Source: Strigomonas culicis (taxonomy: Eukaryota; Euglenozoa; Kinetoplastea; Trypanosomatida; Trypanosomatidae). Taken from it: a DNA stretch of 16,376 bases. A model generated the notes under the pieces. It ran no database searches and was not told the origin of the DNA. It saw only the letters and a list, made by a program, of their open reading frames with translations. The position numbers and the translations under genes are program-made. Of the stretch, positions 5,201 through 12,397 are shown in pieces. The DNA is taken from the NCBI GenBank assembly GCA_000482145.1, contig AUXH01000438.1:1-16376 (forward strand). Direction: 5' to 3'. The stretch's first letter is position 1; the number at the start of each line of letters is the position of its first letter.

Positions 5201-7913
5201 GGTGCTGCTCGCCGCGCCGCCTCCCTCCACGGCGACGCCCGCCGACGCCTTTCTGTCCACCTACGCGGCGCTCTCATCGCAGCAGCGGCGCCACCACCGG
5301 CCGATGCAGCGCGCGCTGCCACCCGCGCTCGCCCCCGCGCTCGCCCTCCTCGCCGCACTGCAGGACCTGCACCTACAGGCGCAGCGCGCGCGGCAGCGGC
5401 TCGCCGCCGCGTATGCGGCGGCGCAGCGGCAGTTCCAGGAGGAGGCGCGCGCACCGACGCCGCGCGCGCGCAAGTACCACGACGCGCCGTCGGCGGCGGC
5501 GCAGCGGGAGGCGGCCCTCGCCGCGCTGAAGCAGCCGCCGCTCGCGGCGCTCGTGCCGCCCGGCGGCCTCGTCGCCGTGAGCCCCGACGCCACCGCGCTC
5601 TTCCTGCGGCTGTGCGTCGAGACCCGCCACCGCGCGTACAAGGCGCTGCTGCTGTCGTCGTCCATCCTCAAGTTCCACCGCGCGTGCCGGGCGGCCGCGA
5701 AGGTGGCTGCGCCGGAGCTCGTGCAGGGGAGCAAGTGGGTCCACCGCCGCGTATGGAGCGCGACGCGGCAGCGCCAGCAGCTCGTCAAGGTGCGTGTGCC
5801 GGTGTGGCGGCTGGCCGCCCCGGTCGGTGCGGCCAGCCGCCGCGAGGGCGTCGTGGTGCCGCGACTGAGCTACCCCATCACGGAGGCCGTGGTGGAGGCG
5901 ATGGCCTGCGTCGCACTGCGCATGGGCGACGCCGGCGCGAAGCTGGTGGACGGGCTGCGGGAGGACCTGATGGCCGGCGAGGTGCTCGACTTCACCCTCG
6001 ACCAGACGTTCGCGACCCCGACGCTCGCGGCGGTCGAGCGCTGGCTGCACCACGCCGACGCGCCGCCGGGCCACCCCACCGTGCTCGCGCAGCTGCTGCA
6101 GCTCGTGGGGCTCGCGGGCGCCGCAGCGCCGCGCGGGGCTAGTGGGGACGGCATGGAAGCGGGCGGCGGCGGCGGGTACCGCGCCTACCGGGTGCCGCCC
6201 ACGGAGCTGCTCTTCTTTATCTTTGCCGCGCACACCCCCGCGGCCGACTCTGACCGCCACCGGCGCTACCTCGCGCTCCTCCTGTCGCATACGGCACGGC
6301 CGCTGTTTTACGGCCCCGCGCCGCGCGCCCACTGGCTCGCCCTGCGGCAGTACACCGCCGTGGTGGCCTTCCCGCACAAGGCGCTGCTGGCGCTGCGCCT
6401 GCTGTGGCTGCGGCACGCCCCCGCCTTCCTGCGCGCGCGGTTGCTGGCGCTGCCGGCGTCGCCGCGAGCGCACGGCCTGACTCCCATGCTGTCCTCGCTT
6501 TACAGTGCGCAGCTGCGGCGGCTGGAAGAGGGCCACCACGGCAGCAGCAGCAGCAGCAGCAGCGCGGCGGTGGTGCTCGCAGAGTGGCAGCGAGATCTTC
6601 AGCAGCAACAGCAGCGGCGGCGCGCGGCTGCCACCACGCCCGGCGGCACCAGTGACGCGGACCCCAGCAGCGGCACCAAGCGCGGGGCGACCGCTGGGGA
6701 TGTTAAACAGCTGCTCGCGCAGGCAGACGCGGAGCCAGACAACAACAACAACAACAACACCACCAACAACAACAGTAGTAGTGGCAGCGGCCGGCGCCAC
6801 CGCCACGACGCGCTGCTCTTGCAGCTGTCGCACCACGACTACTATTTCTACACGCAGGGCACCGCGCTGCTCCAGCAGCAGCAGCACGATCATGTGCTCT
6901 TCCTGGCGCTTCTCGCGTCGCTCGCCGCGGTGGACGAGGCGTTGCTGCGCCACCATGGTGCGGCCGCGCCCCGCGGCGGTCGTGTCGGCCTACCGGCAGA
7001 AGCACTGCTCCCCACCGCCGTGCTGCTGTGCGCGGGCGATGATGGGGGTGGCGATGGCGATGGCGGCGACCGCATGGCCGCCCTCCTCCGCGCGCTGCTG
7101 CTGTCGCCGGCGCTCTCGCAGCGGAGCTCTTTTGGTGGCGCCGACGCCAGCCGGCCCCCGCGCGGCGCGGCGGCGGGCGACCTCTTCTCGACCGCACGCA
7201 CGCCGACGGTGCGGCACTTGAACCACTTTTTGCTGCTGCAGCTGCGGCTGTTGAAGGCGTGGGACACACAGGAGCAGCAGCAGCAGCAGCAGCAGTCGGC
7301 GTCGGTGCTGGGGCCTGACCTGGCGCCCTACCGCTCTGCGATGGAGGCGGTGGCGGCGGCGCCCACCGACGCGGCGGCGGGCGAGTCGGACGCGGTGTGG
7401 CGACTGCTGCGAGCGCTGTTGCCCGCGGCGGAGGTTGCGGGAGCGCACGCGCCAACTGCGCATCGGGTGGACGTTGGTGGGGCACCGCAGCTCGCAGAGC
7501 TGTGGCTGCGCGCGACGCTGGTGCGGCCGTCGCGTGCACTGCTGCTGTGGGTCGGCGGGCGGCTGCCGCCCATCGCCGGCGGGGACCTCCAGCGGTACCA
7601 CCACTACGGCGCGGCGGGCAGCCCGCAGCAGCAGCAGCAGGACGTGCATGACCCGGTGTGTCGCCTCCTCGCCCTCACCTCGTGGCGAGAGCGCACCCAC
7701 GCGCCGGTGGACGCCCAGACTGCTGGCATGCTGGACGCGGTGGAATCCGTGCTCTTCTTCCTGCGATGGGCGGAGGCGGCGGTGTACATCGCCTCGGGTG
7801 GCAGCAGCAGCAGCAGCAGCAGCAGCACCCGGACGGACCGCAGCTTTGTGGATGCGCTTCGTGTGACACTGATGCCGGACCAAGGGCCGCGGCCCCTGAG
7901 TGTGTGTCGATAA
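2208..7913 (+). CDS. Giant protein of unknown function with trinucleotide-encoded low-complexity inserts
   Basis: A single open frame gives 1,901 residues from the ATG at 2208; the frame also extends upstream from a TTG at 2124, but trypanosomatids start at ATG. Later in-frame ATGs are at 2304 and 2505. I do not recognise the family. Residues 1-120 are poor in hydrophobics and have atypical codon use; 130-300 are Ala/Pro/Arg-rich and probably disordered. Apparently folded helical blocks lie at about 440-490 (VEAVLLLFFDCVVTLLEGEE), 640-700 (FWGSYIVFS, then TFWLLHYVL), 825-970 (FHTTWAVLHGLLLQIAKGLL; HMPVFYFSCMNSLLNGMLLV), 1120-1300 and 1330-1440. The last ~450 residues alternate Leu-rich helices with runs of Ser (1446-1452, 1866-1873), Asn (~1512), and Gln (1690-1696, ~1807). 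There is no signal peptide and no clear membrane segment; the Leu-rich blocks look amphipathic. A large structural or scaffold protein is a guess. Confidence 0.75.
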   Translation: MYRCGRPPAVAAHRPHSALLWPRALPIRHPSYMQKYSYVSNQKDRHRLSAPRWARNSKIQGWQKPTHRGSEGNGSDNAHGIKKNPLLHRSVRNDRDDAGMLIPEVRLQHQHIPPSRFDAFIQSAAAPLIEESDAAGGGAPARFNYGAGLNPERIRFQGGQRAAAQLARPAPDAPHSAEADRGERPAPLRSTITSVAGHHVPVTAPSASGARPRPHMESAAARPPTAYVRAAAAAGDGAAPPPATAAADRVTRQALAQLPATGAASRATAAPVADKASRRRRQQQKRERQRGQQIRALERVYGRTRHPCALQQPRGLCRSASALLAASAYVRLDQQPHAPQAAGGGGGGDAFTGCYTVSGSAVRDAHAGCPHQHTPSVACLEQHREADGPGDAPPRVCARAYHGACPWHHGPASAARTALRDVLFARAYAEEEGDEGSSASARIQRSQHAVEAVLLLFFDCVVTLLEGEEQAPALRDVFRRYRQGADGTEGEAREKAERDLEEAVLDILACGLRRQQHPAEGDALGSFLSIEDAPATSAIGEPRRKMLVVEVSVAMEVATAAWPREGDSMEPPPQGYPSEEGHRLEGGTVSDVEPLADISTDLMYEAEVAASQRRRQPHGEGDHHPEAAEAEQQLALYQDMETFWGSYIVFSPSEGKVHLTAGLTFWLLHYVLAEQIFAESHVDSNINGNADERNATMTPMLTAASDFLFQHRQRHLRELLRRHEDGARHPIGTEATLFLRWAPLSFLKDCLLWNHLVRAGEGHDDPDAMDDVASLLAPPPPDAADGAPPRHGPTLLQELLEREVARRRPRADGTRGHHAATLALVADFHTTWAVLHGLLLQIAKGLLLVNDVAWYTEPATSRVVLLHQIDTHRDGSSSNEHAMDLMAFTQDALVALAESGSAYVARRFEAPLLRFHGWKPLTQEELFQTDYNHLYFSADTYTQRHMPVFYFSCMNSLLNGMLLVVLSHTAARHQLLGPPGASAAGEMHTFGAAAPIESVLLAAPPPSTATPADAFLSTYAALSSQQRRHHRPMQRALPPALAPALALLAALQDLHLQAQRARQRLAAAYAAAQRQFQEEARAPTPRARKYHDAPSAAAQREAALAALKQPPLAALVPPGGLVAVSPDATALFLRLCVETRHRAYKALLLSSSILKFHRACRAAAKVAAPELVQGSKWVHRRVWSATRQRQQLVKVRVPVWRLAAPVGAASRREGVVVPRLSYPITEAVVEAMACVALRMGDAGAKLVDGLREDLMAGEVLDFTLDQTFATPTLAAVERWLHHADAPPGHPTVLAQLLQLVGLAGAAAPRGASGDGMEAGGGGGYRAYRVPPTELLFFIFAAHTPAADSDRHRRYLALLLSHTARPLFYGPAPRAHWLALRQYTAVVAFPHKALLALRLLWLRHAPAFLRARLLALPASPRAHGLTPMLSSLYSAQLRRLEEGHHGSSSSSSSAAVVLAEWQRDLQQQQQRRRAAATTPGGTSDADPSSGTKRGATAGDVKQLLAQADAEPDNNNNNNTTNNNSSSGSGRRHRHDALLLQLSHHDYYFYTQGTALLQQQQHDHVLFLALLASLAAVDEALLRHHGAAAPRGGRVGLPAEALLPTAVLLCAGDDGGGDGDGGDRMAALLRALLLSPALSQRSSFGGADASRPPRGAAAGDLFSTARTPTVRHLNHFLLLQLRLLKAWDTQEQQQQQQQSASVLGPDLAPYRSAMEAVAAAPTDAAAGESDAVWRLLRALLPAAEVAGAHAPTAHRVDVGGAPQLAELWLRATLVRPSRALLLWVGGRLPPIAGGDLQRYHHYGAAGSPQQQQQDVHDPVCRLLALTSWRERTHAPVDAQTAGMLDAVESVLFFLRWAEAAVYIASGGSSSSSSSSTRTDRSFVDALRVTLMPDQGPRPLSVCR
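2892..2909 (+). repeat. (GCT)n tract coding for Ala
   Basis: Five GCT codons in a row encode Ala within the disordered N-terminal part of the giant protein. On the opposite strand this is an AGC/CAG-type repeat, so it is the only member of this repeat class in the gene lying in the CTG orientation. Confidence 0.7.
6540..6562 (+). repeat. (AGC)7 tract coding for Ser
   Basis: Seven AGC codons follow HHG and encode seven Ser residues. The same CAG-type repeat is read as Gln elsewhere in this gene, so the frame differs between tracts. Confidence 0.85.
6739..6776 (+). repeat. (AAC)n tract coding for Asn
   Basis: Six AAC codons, two ACC codons and three more AAC codons encode an Asn/Thr run, followed by AGT repeats (Ser). 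It lies between the acidic EPD and the basic GRRHRH segments of the giant protein. Confidence 0.85.
7274..7294 (+). repeat. (CAG)7 tract coding for Gln
   Basis: Seven CAG codons encode a Gln run after DTQE. Shorter CAG runs coding for Gln lie at about 6872-6886 and 7626-7640. Confidence 0.85.
7804..7827 (+). repeat. (AGC)8 tract coding for Ser
   Basis: Eight AGC codons near the C terminus of the giant protein encode Ser after SGG. It is the longest pure trinucleotide tract in the window. Confidence 0.85.
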
Positions 7914-8214
7914 TTTACATGCTTCACATATACATCCATATTAAAAAGTAATTAAAAGAAAAAAAAACTGAATCAAAAAAAAAAGTGCATGGGCATAACT
8001 GCAGGGCGAGGCATTGAGTTAACATGTATGTGTTTTCATCTTTGAATAATCCTCTCTTTCTGAATACTCTTCCTTTCTTTCACAAAGCACTTCTTCTTTT
8101 TTTTTTACACAACGTTTGTGTTCAATCGGAATCAAGAGAAAAAGGAAAAAAAAAGCATCATCATCACCTCTCTTTTTTTTTTAACATATAAATACATAGG
8201 CGTTGCATCACACG
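7914..8214 (+). other. Intergenic region before the PFR gene
   Basis: An AT-rich 301-base gap with A-runs at about 7961-7968 and 7976-7984 and a T-rich pyrimidine region at 8048-8110. No gene is visible. It should contain the poly(A) site of the giant gene and the splice acceptor of the PFR gene. Confidence 0.7.
8164..8199 (+). promoter_or_regulatory. Predicted spliced-leader acceptor for the PFR gene
   Basis: A pyrimidine tract at 8166-8182 (CACCTCTCT then T-run) is followed by an A/T spacer and the first AG at 8198-8199. That would leave a 5' UTR of only about 15 bases. An alternative is the longer T/C-rich region at 8048-8107, which has its own downstream AGs. Confidence 0.55.
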
Positions 8215-10083
8215 ATGGATCCCTCCCAACTTGAACAACCGCAGCAGCAGCAGCAGCCACCGTCGCCCAACGTGGTGGTGGAAACGGAGCTGGCGCCGCC
8301 CGCGGCGGGCGCGAGCGGCGAGCCGGAGGCGGCGGCGCCTCCCATCGACCCCGTGAAGGTGGGCGAGCTGACGCTCGAGGCCGCGCGCAAACAGAAGATC
8401 CACAATCTCAAGCTCAAAACCGCGTGCCTGTCGAACGAGGAGTTCATCCAGGACCTCCACGTGTCGGAGTGGTCCGAGACGCAGAAGCAGAAGCTGGCCG
8501 CCGCGCACGACAAGGCGCAGGAGCTGCTGGCCGCGGTGGAGCGCCACACCGTGTGGACGCTGACGGACGCCTTCGACACGCAGCACCTGATGCGCACCTG
8601 CGGGCTGGACATGTCGGTGAAGGAGCTCTACAAGCCGGAGGACCAGCCGCGCGTGCTGGAGGTCGTTGCGCTGCGCAAGACGCTGCAGGAGCTGCAGCAG
8701 CACCGCAACAAGACGCGCACGGTGTCGCTCGCCGACACGATGGACCACGCGCTCCTGAAGCTCGAGAAGGCGGAGGAGGAGCTGCGCCGCTCCCAGCTCG
8801 ACGCGTCCGAGCTAGCGACGATCGCCGCGCCGGTGCTTCGCGGGCTCGAGGACTGCATGAACGTCACCGTCGCGGAGACGGCGGTGCAGGACGGGGACAC
8901 CCAGATCCAGGCGCAGCTCGCCGCGATTGACAAGACGAACGACATCCGCGACATGGCCATCGCGGACGGCGAGATGGGCATCGCGGAGGAGCAGTACTAC
9001 ATCGAGGCCCAGCTGCTCGAGCAGCTCGTGCTGCTCGTGGACGACAAGTTCCGCGTGCTGTCGCAGACCGCGGAGGAGAACCGCGACACGGAGCGCGTGC
9101 TGGACACGCAGAAGCGTGCCTTCCAACAGACGAGCGCGATGAAGGAGGGCCAACGGCGGCTCAAGACGCGCTGCGAGGATGACCTCCGCAAGCTGCACGA
9201 CGCGATCCAGCGCTCGGACCTCGAGGACGCGGAGGCCGCCCAGCACTTCCGTACGCAGAAAGAGACGAGTGAGCGGCTCATGCGGGAGAACGTGGAGCGA
9301 CAGAACGAGGTGTGGCGGCAGATCCAGGAGCTCGAGCGGACGATCCAGCGCCTCGGGACGGAGCGCTTCGAGGAGGTCAAGCGCCGCATCGAAGAGAACG
9401 ACCGCGAGGAGAAGCGTCACGTGGAGTATCAGCACTTCCTGCGCATCTGCGGCGAGCACAAGAAGCTGCTCGACCTCACCGTCTTCAACTGCGACGTCGG
9501 CATCCGCAGCGCGAACCTGATCGAGGAGGTGGTCGCGGAGAGCTGCACCGCCATCCAGACGCGCCACAGCCGCACCGCGGAGTGCATCGACCAGCTGCGG
9601 CTGGAGACGCACCTCGAGTACCTGGAGGCCTTCCGCCGGCAGTACAAGACGCTCGGCCAGCTGCTTTACAAGAAGGAGAAGCGGCTGGAGGAGATCGACA
9701 AGCAGATCCGCACGACGCACATCCAGCTCGAGTTTGCCATCGAGACGTTCGACCCCAACGCAAAGAAGTACTCGGACACGAAAAAGGAGCTGTACAAGCA
9801 GCGCGCGCAGGCAGACGAAGAAGTGGGGATGCTCCGCGACAAGATGTCGCAGGCGCTCGATCTGTTCGGACCGACGGAGGAGGCGCTGCGCCAGGCCGGC
9901 ATCCAGTTCGTGCACCCCGCCGAGGAGGTCGAGGACGACAACCTGACGCGGCGCAGCAAGATGGTGGAGTACCGCGCCCATCTTGCGAAGCAAGACGAGG
10001 TGAAGATAGCCGCGGAGAAGGAGGAGCTCAAGCGCGCGCAGGCGCTTCAGAGTCAGCAGTACCGCGGTCGCACCATTCAATGA
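8215..10083 (+). CDS. Paraflagellar rod protein (PFR1/PFR2 family)
   Basis: The 622-residue protein is almost wholly alpha-helical coiled coil with no membrane segment. The C-terminal half carries the PFR family signature: LLDLTVFNCDVGIRSANLIEE (about 418-438), YLEAFRRQYKTLGQLLYKKE (469-488), then RTTHIQLEFAIETFDPNAKK (499-518) and FGPTEEAL (551-558). PFR proteins build the lattice that runs beside the axoneme in the flagellum and is needed for normal beating. Length fits the major rod proteins (about 600 residues). The start at 8215 is the first ATG after the predicted acceptor; residues 1-47 form a Gln/Pro/Ala-rich leader (PQQQQQPP) that may be specific to this member. Major PFR genes usually sit in tandem arrays of near-identical copies; here both neighbours are unrelated, so this may be a minor paralogue. 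PFR1, PFR2 or another member cannot be told apart by eye. Confidence 0.88.
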   Translation: MDPSQLEQPQQQQQPPSPNVVVETELAPPAAGASGEPEAAAPPIDPVKVGELTLEAARKQKIHNLKLKTACLSNEEFIQDLHVSEWSETQKQKLAAAHDKAQELLAAVERHTVWTLTDAFDTQHLMRTCGLDMSVKELYKPEDQPRVLEVVALRKTLQELQQHRNKTRTVSLADTMDHALLKLEKAEEELRRSQLDASELATIAAPVLRGLEDCMNVTVAETAVQDGDTQIQAQLAAIDKTNDIRDMAIADGEMGIAEEQYYIEAQLLEQLVLLVDDKFRVLSQTAEENRDTERVLDTQKRAFQQTSAMKEGQRRLKTRCEDDLRKLHDAIQRSDLEDAEAAQHFRTQKETSERLMRENVERQNEVWRQIQELERTIQRLGTERFEEVKRRIEENDREEKRHVEYQHFLRICGEHKKLLDLTVFNCDVGIRSANLIEEVVAESCTAIQTRHSRTAECIDQLRLETHLEYLEAFRRQYKTLGQLLYKKEKRLEEIDKQIRTTHIQLEFAIETFDPNAKKYSDTKKELYKQRAQADEEVGMLRDKMSQALDLFGPTEEALRQAGIQFVHPAEEVEDDNLTRRSKMVEYRAHLAKQDEVKIAAEKEELKRAQALQSQQYRGRTIQ

Positions 10084-10794
10084 GGTGTCTTGCTTCCCTT
10101 TCTTCTGTTTTCTTTCCCGTCCTTCGTGTTCACCTGTACTATATAAAGCAGTTTCGCTTTTTTTTTTTAGGGAGAGTCGATAAGATAGCTTATCTGTATT
10201 TTTTTTCTTCTTTTGAAAAGGTGCTGCTCATGGAATGTGAGGCAGCAAAGGCATATGTAAAAAAAAAAAAGAACGTTCAATTTACGACAAGAATAAAAAA
10301 GAAGAGCGAGGGGAGGAGAATCTGAAATGTGTAAATGGTTCTTATCTTCAAATTACATTTTTTTTGTTGTTGTTGTCGGTGTATCTTTCTTTCCTTATTT
10401 GTTTGTTTGTATTTCGCTCTCGCAACTGTATGTAACATACTGTTCATGTACATAGGAAGCACTGTAAGCAGCAGTGCATTTCTGATTTAATAACAATAAT
10501 AATGAAACCTCAAAAAAAAAAAAAACGATACAACCATTAAATCTTTTTATCAAGGTTATACCTATTTGTCTCCGTTTCAACGTTGCGTCGACCATATCGC
10601 TTTTCTAATTTTAAAAAAAAAAAATGTGTACTCTCTTTCCCTCTCATTGTCTTTGCTTAGTATTCTCTTGTTTAGTAATTCTACAGCACGCCTAAAAAAA
10701 AAGAAGAAGTTCACGCCTCTCCTTTTTTTTTAATTCTCTCGGTTTCTCTTAATAATTATTTTTTTTTCTATTTTTGCTTTCCATCTCCATCATC
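10084..10794 (+). other. Intergenic region between the PFR gene and the unknown coiled-coil gene
   Basis: This 711-base gap is AT-rich and holds no credible gene. A pyrimidine-rich stretch begins 4 bases after the stop (10088-10135). A 6-bp stem with a 4-base loop lies at 10179-10194 (GATAAG / CTTATC). A-runs occur at about 10260-10270, 10512-10524 and 10612-10624. Short AAT repeats are at 10491-10503. The splice signal is at 10631-10660, and a second pyrimidine tract runs from 10716 up to the start codon. Confidence 0.7.
10631..10660 (+). promoter_or_regulatory. Predicted spliced-leader acceptor for the unknown coiled-coil gene
   Basis: The tract CTCTCTTTCCCTCTCATTG continues to TCTTTGCTTAG, with AG at 10659-10660. 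Further AGs follow at 10674-10675 and 10685-10686. The resulting 5' UTR is about 134 bases. The pyrimidine tract nearer the ATG (10716-10790) contains no AG before the start codon. Confidence 0.55.
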
Positions 10795-12165
10795 ATGTCC
10801 GACACTGGCAGCGAGAGCAGCCCGGAGATCCCGCACCTGAACTTCCAGCGCGCGCCATCGCCGGGGGGTTGGAACACCGAGGCGCACTGCGATCCCTCCG
10901 CACCCGTCATCACCGTCCTCGCGACCCACGCGCCCGCGCCGGAGCCCGCGCCGGCGCCGGTGCCGACCCCTGCGCCGACCGCGGTGCAGAGCAGCATCGC
11001 GGCGCGCGCGCGGCCGACGCCGGCGAGTGCGAGTACGAGTGTCCGTGCGAGTACCTTCATGCGCCCCGCGACGAGCCGCGGTGGGCCGGCGCTCGGCGCC
11101 GGCGCGCTGCCTCGCGCGGCGGTGGCCCCCGCCGGGCCGACGCCGCGGCCGGTGGAGCTGCAGACGGTGGTCGTTGACACATCCAAGTTCGGCATGGACG
11201 TCGCGAAGATCGTGAAGGAAGTCGCGCGCCGCAAGAACGAGGTGGTGGCGCTGCGCGTGCTGCCCAAGACGCAGCAGATCATCGCGCTCCTGCTACAGGA
11301 AGAGGCGGCGCGCAGTCAGACCCTCGCGCAGGAGCGCACCGCGCGGCAGCAGATCGAGAACAAGCGCGCGGAGGAGGGAGTGCGGCGGCAGGAGCAGCAG
11401 CTGACCGCGCAGAACCGCGCCGCGCAGGAGGCGCTGAAGCAGCTGCAGCAGCAGGAGGTTGCCGCGCTGCGCGACGCCGTCGCGGCTGACCTCAAGAACC
11501 TGGAGCAGGAGATCAAGGACCGCCTGCGGCTCATCGCGATGGTGCAGCCGCGGCTCAACGTGGCGAACGCGGTGCTCGCGGACCTCAAGTGCGAGCCCTG
11601 CGACTGCCTGCGCCTCGGGCTGCTGCTGGAGGAGGAGAAGCGGCTGCTGAAGGGCATCAAGATGGACGCGCGGTACAACAAGACCAAGACGGCCGACGTG
11701 GACGGCGGCGCGATCCCGTACTGGTTCAAGCACGTGCTGGCCTCCGCCTTCAACGTCTCCGCCATCCTCCAGGCAAGCGAGCTGCGCGCGGCCGTGGAGG
11801 ACGCGCCGGGCATCACGTCTCGCAACCCGGGCGAGAAGAAGGTGGTCGTCGTGCGCGCCGGGGCGGAGCCGTCGGCGGCGCTCGTCGCGTGGGCGCACAC
11901 GCGCAGCGGCCCCGACGTCGAGGCGCTCGCCGCCGCCTTCCTCGCCGCGCCGCCAGCGCCCACGACGCTGTCCGCCCACGTCGGCCAGGGGGTGATTCTC
12001 CCAAAAGACGAGCTGGCCGAGCTCACGCGCAAGGCGCGCGCACCGAAGAGCGAGATTGCGGAGATCGCCGCGCTGCTGACGAACGCGCTGACGGTGGACG
12101 GCATCACGACGCCCGACTTCACAGCGAAGGACGTGGCGGCCATCGGCGAGGCCGCCTCCCTGTGA
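10795..12165 (+). CDS. Unrecognised protein with Pro/Ala-rich head, coiled coil and helical tail
   Basis: The protein has 456 residues from the ATG at 10795. I do not recognise it. Residues 1-120 are Pro/Ala/Ser-rich and likely disordered (PAPEPAPAPVPTPAPT at 47-62). Residues 121-170 look like a small folded segment (VVVDTSKFGMDVAKIVKEV). Residues 170-245 form a charged coiled coil rich in Gln, Glu and Arg. A Cys cluster, CEPCDC (266-271), precedes a conserved-looking helical region (LRLGLLLEEEKRLLKGIK, then YWFKHVLASAFNVSAILQ). The last 110 residues are Ala/Leu helical with short loops. There is no signal peptide or membrane segment. It lies between a PFR gene and DRC10, so a cytoskeletal or flagellar role is conceivable but is inference only. 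Very high third-position GC supports real coding. Confidence 0.8.
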   Translation: MSDTGSESSPEIPHLNFQRAPSPGGWNTEAHCDPSAPVITVLATHAPAPEPAPAPVPTPAPTAVQSSIAARARPTPASASTSVRASTFMRPATSRGGPALGAGALPRAAVAPAGPTPRPVELQTVVVDTSKFGMDVAKIVKEVARRKNEVVALRVLPKTQQIIALLLQEEAARSQTLAQERTARQQIENKRAEEGVRRQEQQLTAQNRAAQEALKQLQQQEVAALRDAVAADLKNLEQEIKDRLRLIAMVQPRLNVANAVLADLKCEPCDCLRLGLLLEEEKRLLKGIKMDARYNKTKTADVDGGAIPYWFKHVLASAFNVSAILQASELRAAVEDAPGITSRNPGEKKVVVVRAGAEPSAALVAWAHTRSGPDVEALAAAFLAAPPAPTTLSAHVGQGVILPKDELAELTRKARAPKSEIAEIAALLTNALTVDGITTPDFTAKDVAAIGEAASL

Positions 12166-12371
12166 GGCAGCAGAGTCGTCGACATTATCCGGCACAGACC
12201 AGTACAAAAAAAAAGGTAAGAAACAAAAAGAAAAGGAAAAAAACTAAAAAAAAGTGTAGTAATGTTTAACGAAAAAAAAAAGTAGAAGAAGAGAGAAGAT
12301 TTTTTTTCTTTTCTTTAGAGAATAATTAGACGGAGAAAAGAAAAGGATTACCTTCTTATACGGCTTCACTT

Positions 12372-12397
12372 GCAAGTACACGTTTAGATGTACTTGC
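12372..12397 (+). repeat. Perfect 9-bp inverted repeat (hairpin)
   Basis: GCAAGTACA at 12372-12380 pairs with TGTACTTGC at 12389-12397 around the 8-base loop CGTTTAGA; one extra U-G pair can form at the base (12371/12398). It lies about 207 bases after the stop of the upstream gene, most likely within its 3' UTR. Confidence 0.7.

Noticed and set aside
4427..6142. 571-codon sense frame overlapping the giant gene in another phase
   Set aside because: Its Arg/Ala/Gly-rich composition is what shifted reading of GC-rich codons yields; the main frame has regular codon bias and hydrophobic blocks.
2208..7913. Gamma-tubulin complex (GRIP-domain) protein as identity of the giant protein
   Set aside because: Size and helical blocks suggested it, but I could not find convincing GRIP1 or GRIP2 motif matches, so I left it unnamed.
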